Source of the DNA: Streptomyces sp. CoH27
GTDB lineage: Bacteria > Actinomycetota > Actinomycetes > Streptomycetales > Streptomycetaceae
Length of the DNA stretch: 64,000 bases
Direction of reading: 5' to 3'
NCBI RefSeq assembly: GCF_020181035.1
Contig: NZ_JAIQYY010000007.1
Coordinates: 174,589 to 238,588, forward strand
Under the pieces are notes generated by a model. That model was not told the DNA's origin and searched no databases. It saw only the letters and a program-made list of their open reading frames with translations. Of this stretch, positions 49,421-58,300 are shown one piece after another. Every line of letters begins with the position of its first letter. Within the stretch, counting starts at the first letter, position 1. The translations under genes were made by a program, and so were the position numbers.

Positions 49421-50643
49421 TGCGCTGGGACATCTCCGGCACCTTCGCCGCGTACGCGGTCCCGGGTGCCCTGCTCGCCGTGGCGTTCGTGATCAAGCTT
49501 CCGCTGCTGCGCCGCGCCTGGCAGGACCCCATCCTGAGGGCCACCGCGCTGCTGCTCGGCATCGGCGCGATCGTCTTCGCCTCGCTCCCGCCGGCCAACC
49601 TGCACCGCCTCAACCAGTTCACCGGCATCCCCAACTTCGCCGGCGTGTGGGTGTATTCGCTTCTCACCGCGTACTGCGGCGCCTGCCTGTGGCTCATCAT
49701 CACCTGGCGCGAACCCCCGTCCCCGGTCCGCCGCCGGCGCACCCGGCTGGTGTGGATGGCGTACACGGCCATCATCGCGGGCCTGTGGACGACGTTCCTG
49801 CTCGGCGACCATCACGTGGAGCGGCTGCGCGACCTCGACACCTACTACGCCAACACGCCCTGGATGCGCGAGTTCGGGATGCTGTACCTGGTCGCGCACA
49901 TGGTGTCCGCGCTGGTCGCGGCCGGCATGCTGTGGGCCTGGTACAAGGAGGTCGAGGACACCTGGCTGCGCCGGGCCGTGATCTTCCTCCAGGTCGCCTA
50001 CGCCCTCGGGTTCGTCTTCGACGTCGCCAAGATCGCCGCGATCGGTGCCCGGTGGAGCGGGCGTGACTGGGACTGGCTGTCGACGTACGTCGCCCCGCCG
50101 TTCGCCATGGCCGAGGCGCTCCTGGTCGCCACGGGGTTCATCGCCGGGCAGGCCGGTCCGGTGGCCGAGGAGCGCCGGCGCCTCGTGCGTACCCACCGCC
50201 GGCTGCGGCCGCTGTGGCAGACCATGCTGACGGTCACCGCCCCGGCGGCCCCCGCGACCGGCCGGGTCAGCGGCGCCGCCCTCCGCCTCGAACTGCGCCG
50301 CGCCGCCATCAACGACGGCCTCCTCAAACTGGCCCCCCACCTCAGCGCCGTGCGCCGCGAACGGGTCCGTTCGGCGGCAGCGGCGGCGGGCCACCCGGAC
50401 GCCGAGGCGCGGGGCATCGCCGGGGCGGTGGACATCCTGATCGCGGCCGACCTGCTGCACCTCCCGGCAGCGGAAGCCGGACCCCCCACCGGGGAAGGGC
50501 AGCCGGGGCACCACGCGCCCGCGTCCGGACTCTCCGACAGTGAGCTGGAGTCCATCGCGCACGCGTTGCGGTTCCACGCGCCGGTCATCGACAGGTTCCG
50601 CCGGCAGGCGGCCGCCATGGAAGGTCTCACCGCACATGCCTGA
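49420..50643 (+). CDS. MAB_1171c-family polytopic membrane protein
   Basis: A 407-residue protein with seven predicted membrane helices (AYAVPGALLAVAFVIKLPLL; ATALLLGIGAIVFASL; VWVYSLLTAYCGACLWLIITW; MAYTAIIAGLWTTFLLG; MLYLVAHMVSALVAAGMLWAW; AVIFLQVAYALGFVFDVAKIAAI; AMAEALLVATGFIAGQA) and a soluble C-terminal domain of about 130 residues (LRLELRRAAINDGLLKLAPHLSAVRRERVR). I recognise the MAB_1171c family, described as putative transporters and seen with XRE-HExxH pairs. Substrates are unknown. Its start overlaps the HExxH gene stop and its stop overlaps the next start by 8 bases. Confidence 0.8.
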   Translation: MRWDISGTFAAYAVPGALLAVAFVIKLPLLRRAWQDPILRATALLLGIGAIVFASLPPANLHRLNQFTGIPNFAGVWVYSLLTAYCGACLWLIITWREPPSPVRRRRTRLVWMAYTAIIAGLWTTFLLGDHHVERLRDLDTYYANTPWMREFGMLYLVAHMVSALVAAGMLWAWYKEVEDTWLRRAVIFLQVAYALGFVFDVAKIAAIGARWSGRDWDWLSTYVAPPFAMAEALLVATGFIAGQAGPVAEERRRLVRTHRRLRPLWQTMLTVTAPAAPATGRVSGAALRLELRRAAINDGLLKLAPHLSAVRRERVRSAAAAAGHPDAEARGIAGAVDILIAADLLHLPAAEAGPPTGEGQPGHHAPASGLSDSELESIAHALRFHAPVIDRFRRQAAAMEGLTAHA

Positions 50644-52048
50644 CACAGCCGCTGACATACGCACCGCCCGCCGCAGAGCGGTCGTCATCGGCGGCAGTAC
50701 GGCCGGCATGCTCGCCGCGTCCGTGCTCGCCACCCGCTTCCACGAGGTGACCGTCGTGGAGGCCGACCGGCTGCCCGCGGGCCCCGAACCCCGCAAGGGC
50801 CTGCCCCAGGCCCGCCACGCCCATCTGCTGTGGTCGGGCGGGGTGGCCGCCATGGAGGAGCTGCTGCCGGGCCTCACCGAGGAGCTGACCGGTCAGGGCG
50901 CCGGACTCATCGGGGTGATGAGTGACCTGGTCAGCAAGGCGCCCTCCGGGCAGTGGTTCCGGCGGTTCACCGACTCCCGGCACCACATGATCGTGTGCAG
51001 CCGGGACCTGCTGGACGCGGTGATCCGCGCGAACGTCCTCGCCCGGCCCGGTATCACCCTGCTCGACGGCACCCGGGCGGCGGGCCTGGCCGGCGGGCGC
51101 GACCGGGTGACCGGCGTGCGCGTGGACGGCAGGGACACCCCGCTGGACGCCGACCTCGTGATCGACGCGAGCGGGCGCGGCTCACAGGCGGCCACGTGGC
51201 TGCGGGCCCTGGGCCACGCCCCGGTCGAGGAACGCGTGGTCGACGCGGGCGTCGCCTACGCCAGCCGCCTCTACGCGGCCCCCGACGGCACCCTCGGCCG
51301 CCGCTACCCGGTGGTCAACGTCCAGGCCGACCCGCGCGACGCACCCGGGCGCGGCGGGGTCGTCATACCGATCGAGGGCGACCGCTGGCTGGTCACGCTC
51401 TCCGGCACCCGGGGCGGGCAGCCGACCGCCGACCCGGACGCGTTCGAGCACTTCGCGCTCACCGGTCTGAAGGACCCGGTCATCGGCCATCTCCTCGCGC
51501 AGGCGAAGCCACTGACCGACCCGGTGACCACCCGCAGCACCGCCAACCGCCGCCGCTACTACGAGAACGCCCCGTCCTGGCCGGAGGGCTTCACGGTCAT
51601 CGGGGACGCCGTCGCCGGCTACAACCCGGTCTACGGCCACGGCCTGACCGTCGCCGCGCAGAGCGCGATCGTCCTCGGCCGGGTCCTCGACCGCCACGGC
51701 CCCACCGCCCCCGGCACCGCCCGCCGTATCCAGCGCGCGGTCGCCCGCCCGGTGGGCAACGCCTGGAACCTCGCCGTCGGCCAGGACGCCTCCTACCCCG
51801 GCGCCACGCCCAAGCCGCCGAACTTCGTGGAGCGGATGCTCAGCCGTTACGTCGACCAGGCCGTGGCCGCGGGCTCGGAGAACCCGCGCGCCCTGCGCGG
51901 CCTGCTGGACGTGATGAGCCTGAAGACCCCGGCGACCCGGCTGTTCGCCCCCGACATGCTCTGGAACATCGCCGTCGGCCCGCGCAAAGGCCCGCTCGCC
52001 GGCCCGCCGCTGACCGAGGAGGAACGCCGGGCCGCCGGTCTCAACTGA
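50636..52048 (+). CDS. FAD-dependent oxidoreductase / monooxygenase-like flavoprotein
   Basis: A 470-residue flavoprotein: the FAD motif VVIGGSTAGMLAASVLATRFHEVTVVEAD (GGSxAG variant of GxGxxG), the middle nucleotide-binding motif DLVIDASGRGSQAATWLRALG, and the C-terminal FAD motif FTVIGDAVAGYNPVYGHGLTVAAQSA (GD...NPxxxxG), as in PHBH-type aromatic or tetracycline-like monooxygenases. NADPH and substrate binding sites cannot be assigned from sequence. Last gene of the four-gene operon: its ATG is 8 bases inside the MAB_1171c gene. It is convergent with a SnoaL-like gene, overlapping by 8 bases. Confidence 0.82.
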   Translation: MPDTAADIRTARRRAVVIGGSTAGMLAASVLATRFHEVTVVEADRLPAGPEPRKGLPQARHAHLLWSGGVAAMEELLPGLTEELTGQGAGLIGVMSDLVSKAPSGQWFRRFTDSRHHMIVCSRDLLDAVIRANVLARPGITLLDGTRAAGLAGGRDRVTGVRVDGRDTPLDADLVIDASGRGSQAATWLRALGHAPVEERVVDAGVAYASRLYAAPDGTLGRRYPVVNVQADPRDAPGRGGVVIPIEGDRWLVTLSGTRGGQPTADPDAFEHFALTGLKDPVIGHLLAQAKPLTDPVTTRSTANRRRYYENAPSWPEGFTVIGDAVAGYNPVYGHGLTVAAQSAIVLGRVLDRHGPTAPGTARRIQRAVARPVGNAWNLAVGQDASYPGATPKPPNFVERMLSRYVDQAVAAGSENPRALRGLLDVMSLKTPATRLFAPDMLWNIAVGPRKGPLAGPPLTEEERRAAGLN

Positions 52049-52505
52049 CCCTCCCCGCCTGGGGAGTGGGCCCGCCGAAGGGCAGCCGCAGCACCCGGTG
52101 GGCCAGCAGCCACCGGCCGTCGTCGGCCCGGCGGAAGGAGTCCTCGTACTGACCCACCTGGACGGGCGGCCCGGCCGGCACGACGCCACCGCCGTACCCG
52201 TCGACGCGGTAGGTCGCGAAGTACGAGACGGCGGTGGCCGTGTCCGGGCCGGTCACGGTGACGAGGACGTTGGACATGAACCGGCGCGAGAGCCGGTCGG
52301 CGGGGCGGGAGCCGAAGTACTCCCGTAGCGCCTCCCGTCCCTGCGCCCGCCTCCCGTCGCCCCCCGGCGGCGGCCACTCCCAGACCCCGTCCTCGGTGAA
52401 CAGCCCGGCCACGGCGGCCGGTTCACCGAGGTCGAGCCGGTGGACGAAGTCGATGATCAGCCGCTCGCAGGCGCGCTCGGCCAGAAGTCGCTCCAAGGGA
52501 TCCAT
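52041..52505 (-). CDS. Nuclear transport factor 2-like (SnoaL-type) protein
   Basis: A 154-residue alpha+beta barrel protein: ACERLIIDFVHRLDLGEPAAVAGLFTEDGVWEWPPP and FATYRVDGYGGG... with DDGRWLLAHRVLRLPFGG at the C-terminus, the usual order of the NTF2/SnoaL_4 family. Members act as small enzymes (isomerases, dehydratases, polyketide cyclases) or ligand binders. The active site cannot be assigned. It is convergent with the flavoprotein gene, and the two might act on the same small molecule. Confidence 0.8.
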   Translation of the reverse strand: MDPLERLLAERACERLIIDFVHRLDLGEPAAVAGLFTEDGVWEWPPPGGDGRRAQGREALREYFGSRPADRLSRRFMSNVLVTVTGPDTATAVSYFATYRVDGYGGGVVPAGPPVQVGQYEDSFRRADDGRWLLAHRVLRLPFGGPTPQAGRVS

Positions 52506-52578
52506 GGGGCTGTCTAACAGGCGTACGGACGGGAGCGCGAGCCAATAAGCAGCGAATGAGCTGCGAGTGATCGAGGGT

Positions 52579-53604
52579 CTACACCGCCACGTACGCCACC
52601 GGCTCGCTCCCCGCGACCGGCTCCGCCCGCCCCTGCTTCACCAGCCGCCGCAGATGCGCCTCGGCCTCGGAGACGGCGATGTTCCGGGAGCCGTACGGGA
52701 TCTGCTCCCACGGCCGGTTCCACTCCATCCGCTCGGCCAGCTCCCAGGGCGTGAGCGGCTCGGCGAGGAGGCGCAGCAGACCGCGGAGCCGTTCCTCGTG
52801 GTGGGCCAGCAGCGCCCGCACCCGGCCCGGCGCGTCGGTGAAGGCGTGCTGGTGGGCGGGGAGCACCTCGGCGGGGGTGAGCCGGCCGATCCGCTCCAGC
52901 GAGTCGAGGTAGTCACCGAGGGGGTCGGTGACGGTCGTGTCGTCGGGGTCCTCGTACAGGCCGATGTGCGGGGTGATCTCGGGGAGGAGGTGATCCCCGC
53001 TGAACAGGCGGCCCGCTCCGGGCAGTTGGGCGGGGTGCTCCTCCTCCAGGTGGAGACACACATGGCCGGGCGTGTGTCCCGGGGTCCAGATGGCGCGCAG
53101 CCGGCGGCCGGGCAGGTCGAGGAGTTCGCCGGGCACGATGTCCCGGTCGGGGAGGGCCGGGGACAGGCCGGGCAGGGTCCGCGTGAGTGGGGCGCGCAGG
53201 GGAGCCACGTGGCCGTCGGGGGCTCCGGCCGCCGTCAGCTTGGCCGCCATGTACGAGAACCACCGCTCGGGGCGTGTCTCACGTGTCCTGCGGACGATCG
53301 CCGCGTCGGCCGCGTGCAGCGCCACCCAGGCGCCGGAGGCCTCGCGCACCCGCGCCGACAGTCCGTGGTGGTCCGGGTGGTGATGCGTGACGACGACGCC
53401 GTACACCTCGGTCACTGCTGTGCCGCACGCCACGAGCCCCGCCGTGAGGGTGTCCCAGGAGCCGGGATCGTCCCACCCGGCGTCGATGAGCACGGGACCC
53501 CGGTCGGTCTCCACCACGTAGACCAGAGTGTGCCCCAGGGGATTGTCCGGGATGGGCACCCGAACGGACCGTACGCCCCCGCCGTGCTCGAACGTCGTCG
53601 TCAT
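52579..53604 (-). CDS. MBL-fold metallo-hydrolase
   Basis: A 341-residue metallo-beta-lactamase-fold protein: YGVVVTHHHPDHHGLSARVREAS is the HxHxDH metal site, IWTPGHTPGHVCLHLEEE supplies a further His, LFSGDHLLP the Asp, and PAHQHAFTDAPG the last His. A C-terminal winged-helix-like domain (LLRLLAEPLTPWELAERMEW...EAEAHLRRLVKQGRAE) matches the BLACT winged-helix of LACTB2-type members. Its substrate is unknown. ATG 53604 follows GGAGGAG, is divergent from the aldehyde dehydrogenase gene, and shares its operator-rich 105-base intergenic region. Confidence 0.86.
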   Translation of the reverse strand: MTTTFEHGGGVRSVRVPIPDNPLGHTLVYVVETDRGPVLIDAGWDDPGSWDTLTAGLVACGTAVTEVYGVVVTHHHPDHHGLSARVREASGAWVALHAADAAIVRRTRETRPERWFSYMAAKLTAAGAPDGHVAPLRAPLTRTLPGLSPALPDRDIVPGELLDLPGRRLRAIWTPGHTPGHVCLHLEEEHPAQLPGAGRLFSGDHLLPEITPHIGLYEDPDDTTVTDPLGDYLDSLERIGRLTPAEVLPAHQHAFTDAPGRVRALLAHHEERLRGLLRLLAEPLTPWELAERMEWNRPWEQIPYGSRNIAVSEAEAHLRRLVKQGRAEPVAGSEPVAYVAV

Positions 53605-53640
53605 CTCTCCTCCGCCCCACGGCCATTGCCCACTATAACG

Positions 53641-53673
53641 AGAACTGATATCAGTTCTGACACAGCGTCAGAA
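53641..53673. promoter_or_regulatory. Two overlapping palindromes between MBL hydrolase and aldehyde dehydrogenase genes
   Basis: AGAACTGAT-ATCAGTTCT (53641-53658) is a perfect 18-base palindrome. Overlapping it, TTCTGAC-ACAGC-GTCAGAA (53655-53673) is a second perfect inverted repeat. Both lie in the 105-base divergent region and are typical of TetR-type operators. The half-site AGAACT also occurs in the 37850 palindrome, but the AACnnGTT core of KstR is absent here. Confidence 0.75.
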
Positions 53674-53709
53674 AGTCTGGAGTTACGTGCGGCGGGAGGC
53701 GTCGGGCCC

Positions 53710-55161
53710 ATGACCGAGCTCGTGGAACACGGACAGCTGTTCATCGGCGGGGAGTTGACCGACCCCGCGGGCAAGGACGTCATCGAGGTGATCTCGCCGC
53801 ACACCGAGGAGGTCATCGGCCGGGTGCCGCACGCCTCCAGGGAGGACGTCGACCGGGCGGTGGCCGTGGCCCGCCGTGCCTTCGACGAAGGGCCCTGGCC
53901 GCAGGCCACACCGGAGGAGCGGATCGAGGTCGTCACCCGCATCAAGGACGGCATCGCCGCCCGGCACGAGGAGATCGCCCGGGTGATCTCGTCGGAGAAC
54001 GGCTCCCCGTACTCCTGGAGCGTCCTCGCCCAGGCACTCGGCGCGATGATGGTGTGGGACGCGGCGATCCGGGTGGCGCGGGACCACACCTACGAGGAGC
54101 GCCGGGACGGTGTGCTCGGACCGATCCTCGTCCGGCGCGAACCGGTCGGCGTCGTCGCGGCCGTGGTGCCGTGGAACGTCCCCCAGTTCGTGGCCGCCGC
54201 CAAGCTCGCGCCCGCGCTGCTGGCCGGCTGCACGGTCGTACTGAAGCCGTCCCCGGAGTCCCCGCTGGACGCGTATCTGCTGGGCGAGATCGCGCAGGAG
54301 GCCGGGCTGCCGCAGGGCGTGCTGTCGATCCTCCCCGCTGACCGTGAGGTCAGCGAGTACCTGGTCGGACACCCCGGCATCGACAAGGTCGCCTTCACCG
54401 GCTCGGTGGCGGCCGGCAAGCGCGTGATGGAGGTCGCCGCCCGCCATCTCACCCGGGTCACACTGGAGCTGGGCGGAAAATCGGCGGCGGTCGTCCTGCC
54501 GGACGCGGATGTGCAGGCGGCGGTGTCCGGGATCGTCCCGGCGGCCTGGATGAACAACGGCCAGGCGTGCGTCGCCCAGACCCGCATCCTCGTCCCGCGC
54601 ACCCGCTACGACGAGTACGCCGACGCCTTCGCCGCCGCCGCGAGCGCGCTGAAGGTCGGCGACCCGCTGGACCCGGCCACCCAGGTCGGCCCGCTGGTCG
54701 CCCGCCGCCAGCAGCAGCGCAACCTCGACTACATCCGCATCGGCCAGGAGGAAGGCGCCAAGATCCTCACCGGCGGCGGCCGGCCGGCGGGCCTGGAGCG
54801 CGGCTGGTACGTCGAGCCGACGCTCTTCGGCGACGTCCACAACGCCATGCGCATCGCCCGCGAGGAGATCTTCGGCCCGGTGATCTGCCTGCTGCCCTAC
54901 GGCGACGAGGAGGAGGCGGTGAAGATCGCCAACGACTCGGACTACGGCCTGTCCGGCAGCGTGTGGACGGCGGACGTGGCGCACGGCATCGAGGTGGCAC
55001 GGCGGGTCCGCACCGGCACCTACTCGGTCAACACCTTCAGCCTCGACATGCTCGGCCCGTTCGGCGGCTACAAGAACTCCGGTCTGGGGCGGGAGTTCGG
55101 CCCGGAGGGGTACGGCGCCTACCTGGAGCACAAGATGATCCACCTGCCGGCGGGGGCGTGA
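53710..55161 (+). CDS. Aldehyde dehydrogenase
   Basis: A 483-residue NAD(P)-dependent aldehyde dehydrogenase: VVPWNVPQF and VLKPSPESPLDA (cofactor), FTGSVAAGKRVM, the general base Glu in TLELGGKSAAVVL, the nucleophilic Cys in WMNNGQACVAQTR (about 282), and EEIFGPVI. Length and motifs are typical. It oxidises an aldehyde to the acid; a steroid or terpenoid aldehyde, as made by P450 chemistry, is possible but not shown. ATG 53710 follows GGGAGG. It is co-directional with the ferredoxin gene, which begins about 3 bases after its stop. Confidence 0.9.
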   Translation: MTELVEHGQLFIGGELTDPAGKDVIEVISPHTEEVIGRVPHASREDVDRAVAVARRAFDEGPWPQATPEERIEVVTRIKDGIAARHEEIARVISSENGSPYSWSVLAQALGAMMVWDAAIRVARDHTYEERRDGVLGPILVRREPVGVVAAVVPWNVPQFVAAAKLAPALLAGCTVVLKPSPESPLDAYLLGEIAQEAGLPQGVLSILPADREVSEYLVGHPGIDKVAFTGSVAAGKRVMEVAARHLTRVTLELGGKSAAVVLPDADVQAAVSGIVPAAWMNNGQACVAQTRILVPRTRYDEYADAFAAAASALKVGDPLDPATQVGPLVARRQQQRNLDYIRIGQEEGAKILTGGGRPAGLERGWYVEPTLFGDVHNAMRIAREEIFGPVICLLPYGDEEEAVKIANDSDYGLSGSVWTADVAHGIEVARRVRTGTYSVNTFSLDMLGPFGGYKNSGLGREFGPEGYGAYLEHKMIHLPAGA

Positions 55162-55163
55162 AC

Positions 55164-55397
55164 ATGGGCGACCGCTGGCACGTCGAGGTCGACCGGTCGG
55201 TGTGCATCGGCTCCGCCCAGTGCCTCCACCACGCCCCCGACGCCTTCCGCCTCGACTCCGCCCGCCAGTCCCACCCGGTGGAGGCGGACACGGACGCGAG
55301 CGAGCCGGTTCTGGCGGCGGCGGAGGGGTGTCCGGTGGAGGCGATTCTGATCACGCTGGTGGGGAGTGGGGAGGGGGTGTTTCCGCCGGAGGAGTGA
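55164..55397 (+). CDS. [3Fe-4S]-type ferredoxin
   Basis: A 77-residue ferredoxin. DRSVCIGSAQCLHHAPDAF gives Cys14 and Cys20, with Ala where the fourth ligand of a 4Fe-4S cluster would be, and AAAEGCPVEAI gives the third Cys followed by Pro, the pattern of [3Fe-4S] ferredoxins that serve actinobacterial P450s. No P450 is adjacent; the CYP125-like gene at 38 kb is a possible partner, as is any other. ATG 55164 is taken, with GTG 55158 an alternative overlapping the dehydrogenase stop. The last 47 bases overlap the 3' end of the convergent ATPase gene. Confidence 0.85.
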   Translation: MGDRWHVEVDRSVCIGSAQCLHHAPDAFRLDSARQSHPVEADTDASEPVLAAAEGCPVEAILITLVGSGEGVFPPEE

Positions 55398-58300
55398 GGG
55401 CCGGTCCCCGCCAGATCCGCTCCAGCCTGGCGAACTCGGCGGCGTACACGCCGTCCGGGAGCGCCGCCCGGAGGTGGGGAAGGTCGGTGGGGCGGAGCAG
55501 GGCGAAGGCCTCGGCGGGAAGGGCGGCGAGGAGCCGGGCCGCGTTCCCGGCCAGCCAGTCGTCCAGGCCGAGGTCGGCGGCCAGGCGGAGGAGGTCGACG
55601 ATGGCGGACGGATGCCGGGCGGCGGCCATCGTGAGGTCGAGGCGCGCGAGGACATCGTCGAAGAGGGGCGTGGCGGCCTTTCCCCGCCCCACGACGAGCA
55701 GCCAGGTACCGCTGTTCCGGCCGACCTTGGTCAGCCGGAGCAGGCGGTTCAGGGGACGGTCGTATCCGGCACCGGGCTCCATGCGGTAGACGAAGTCCTG
55801 GAGAGAGGCGAGTTCCACGCCCAGCATCGCGCCACCCCTGCCCACGACGGAGTGGACGAAGTCCAGCAACGACTTCTGGGCCGCCGCGGAGAGGACTCTC
55901 CCGTCGAGGGACTTGCCGAGCTGAAGTACCAGGCGCAGGAGCGCGGCGTCGGACAGGTCGTCGGCGTCGTGCCTCAACTGGCGGGCCACCGCTTCCAGGT
56001 AACGGCCCTGGTTGTGCTCGGGCAGGTGCTCCAGGTGGCGCAGACATCTGGCGTACAGGCCGGGCAGCGCCGCGGAGTCGGACCAGTCCCGGCAGAGCAG
56101 GGCCAGGAGTGCCTTCGCCGCAGAGCGGACGAACCTGTCCTCGTCCAGCTGGTACGCGTGGAGTGTGCCGGGCATCTGGCGCAGGAGCGGGTGAACGGCG
56201 TGCAGCAGGAATTCGGCGTCGCTGTCGCCGACGAACATCACCCGTCTTACCGTACCCGAGATGCCGGACGGGGCGACCTCTTCCGGCACCGTGTGATACG
56301 AGCCGAACCGTGTGCTCATGGCGCCCAGTTGCCAGTTCAGCTCGTGCTGGAGGAGCGGCACCTGGCGGGTACTGATCCGCAGATCCGGCTCACGGTCCCG
56401 TGTGCAGCGCTCCGGGTGCAGTGCGGAGGACAGCAGGTCCCAGGACTCGGACGACAGCTGAGACTGCCATCGCAACGCATACCGCCGCCAGCCGTCGACC
56501 AGGTCGCCGCTCTCCACGAACGCCGACGCGTACACCTCGCCCGCCGCCAGCACCGCGATCAGCAGCAGATTCACCTCGTACACGGCGTTCCGGTACGTCC
56601 TGGTGACCGCTGCCGGCGCGTGCCCCGGATCGGTGCGGTGGGGGTTGTCCCACTCCGTCTGCCGGAACAGGACGGCCAGCAGGCCGGGCAGCCTGTCCCG
56701 GGCCTCGCCGTCCGGCCAGGCGGCGAGCATGTCCCCCAGGTTCCGCGGGAGTTGGTCCCGGTCGGTGAGCGGGGTGAAGGACAGCAGGGCGTACAGCTCA
56801 CCGTCGTCCTGGCTCCCGGACTCCGCCAGCCGGCGCAACGCCCGGTCGATCAGCCGGGCCGCCAGATGCTCGCCGAACGTCGCGTGCAGGAACTCGTAGC
56901 TGCGCAGGCGCTGGTCGGTCACCACGGCCTGCGCCTCATGGACGAAGAAGAAGCGGCCGAAGAGCGGCTCGGCGCCCGGGGATTGGCCGAAGAGCGGCTC
57001 GGCGCCCGGGGATTGCGGGCCCGGAGCGCCGGGGGCCAGCGCGTGCAGGTCCCGGTCCGCCTGCTCGCCGCTGATGGCCTGGGCCCCGCGGTGCAGCATG
57101 CCGAGGGCGATCACCGACAGCCGGTGCAGCTCACCGTCGACGGCCCTGTCCTGCTCGGCCGCCGGCAGCGGGCCGTCCTTGACGACCTGGCGGCGGACGA
57201 ACTCCGTGAAGAGCCGCTCGTACAACTGGGTACGGTCGAGCCGCTCGGTCTGCGAGGATCCGAGGCCGTTGCCGACCGCGTCGTACAGCGCGAGCATGAG
57301 CAACAGCAGCGGCTGGGAGGCGAGTTCCCGGTGCGGCAGGACGGCAGCGGACGTCAGCGGGAGCAGTCCGTGCCGTGCGAAGTAGGACCGGTTCGTGGTG
57401 TTCCAGATGTCCAGCCAGCGCTCGATCTCGTCCGTGCCGAACGGCGCCAGCCGGAGCACCTGGCTGCCCTCCGGGATCTCCGCGCGGTCCGCCACCACGG
57501 TGCGGCTGGTCACCACCACGATCAGCGGACGGCCCTGCTCGGCCTCGCGCCTCTGGAACCGTTCGACCTCCTGGAGATAGTCCCACTGCCGGCCGGAGTC
57601 GAGGAGGTGGGCGCCCGCCTGGAGCAGCTCGTCGAAGCCGTCCAGCAGGACCACCGGGACGGCCCCGGGCTCGGACTCGGACCAGTCGGGCCAGCCGACC
57701 GCCCGTCCTGTCGCCTGTTCCAGCGCGTGCTCCAGCTGTGCCTGCACACTCGCCTCCGCCGGGGTGCGCCGCAGTTCCACCCGCAGCGGACGGAACGCGC
57801 CGGCCGGCAGCCGCGCGGCGAGCAGCCTGGTCAGCAGCGACTTCCCGGCGCCGGGGTGGCCCAGCACCACGAGGGGGCTCAACAGCGCGGGGAGGCTGAG
57901 GAGGTAGGCGGCGAGGAAACGCTCGAACCCGTCGTACGCAGGCCGCGCCTCCCACCACTTGTCGGAGGCGACCCCGTCCCGGGAACCCGGCTCGAAGCGC
58001 GGACGGGCCAGCTGGAAGCGGGGAGTGACATAGCCCTCCGCCAGGCTCGGCAGCCGGGGGCCGTGCGGATCGAGTGCGGCGATCGGGTCGTCCAGCCGGG
58101 CGCGGCCCGCCACGGCCGGGCCGGCCCCGCCCGCGAACGCGGTGAGCAGTCGCCCCAGCCCGGCAAGGCCGGTCCCGTGGCCGTCCTCGGGGCCGTCCCC
58201 CGCCCCGCCGGGCAGGTTGGCCGCCAGCGCGAACTCGGGGCAGGCCGCGGCGATCCCGGCCGCCCGGCTCCCGTAGCGGTCGAGGAACGGCTGCCACATG

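Noticed and set aside
53641..53658. KstR operator before the aldehyde dehydrogenase
   Set aside because: The AAC and GTT half-sites are separated by eight bases (AACTGATATCAGTT) instead of two, so it does not fit the KstR consensus; kept as an unassigned palindrome.
50636..55397. Natural-product biosynthetic cluster (flavoprotein, SnoaL-like, MBL, dehydrogenase, ferredoxin)
   Set aside because: No polyketide, peptide or terpene core enzyme lies in the window, and the genes fall into separate transcription units.
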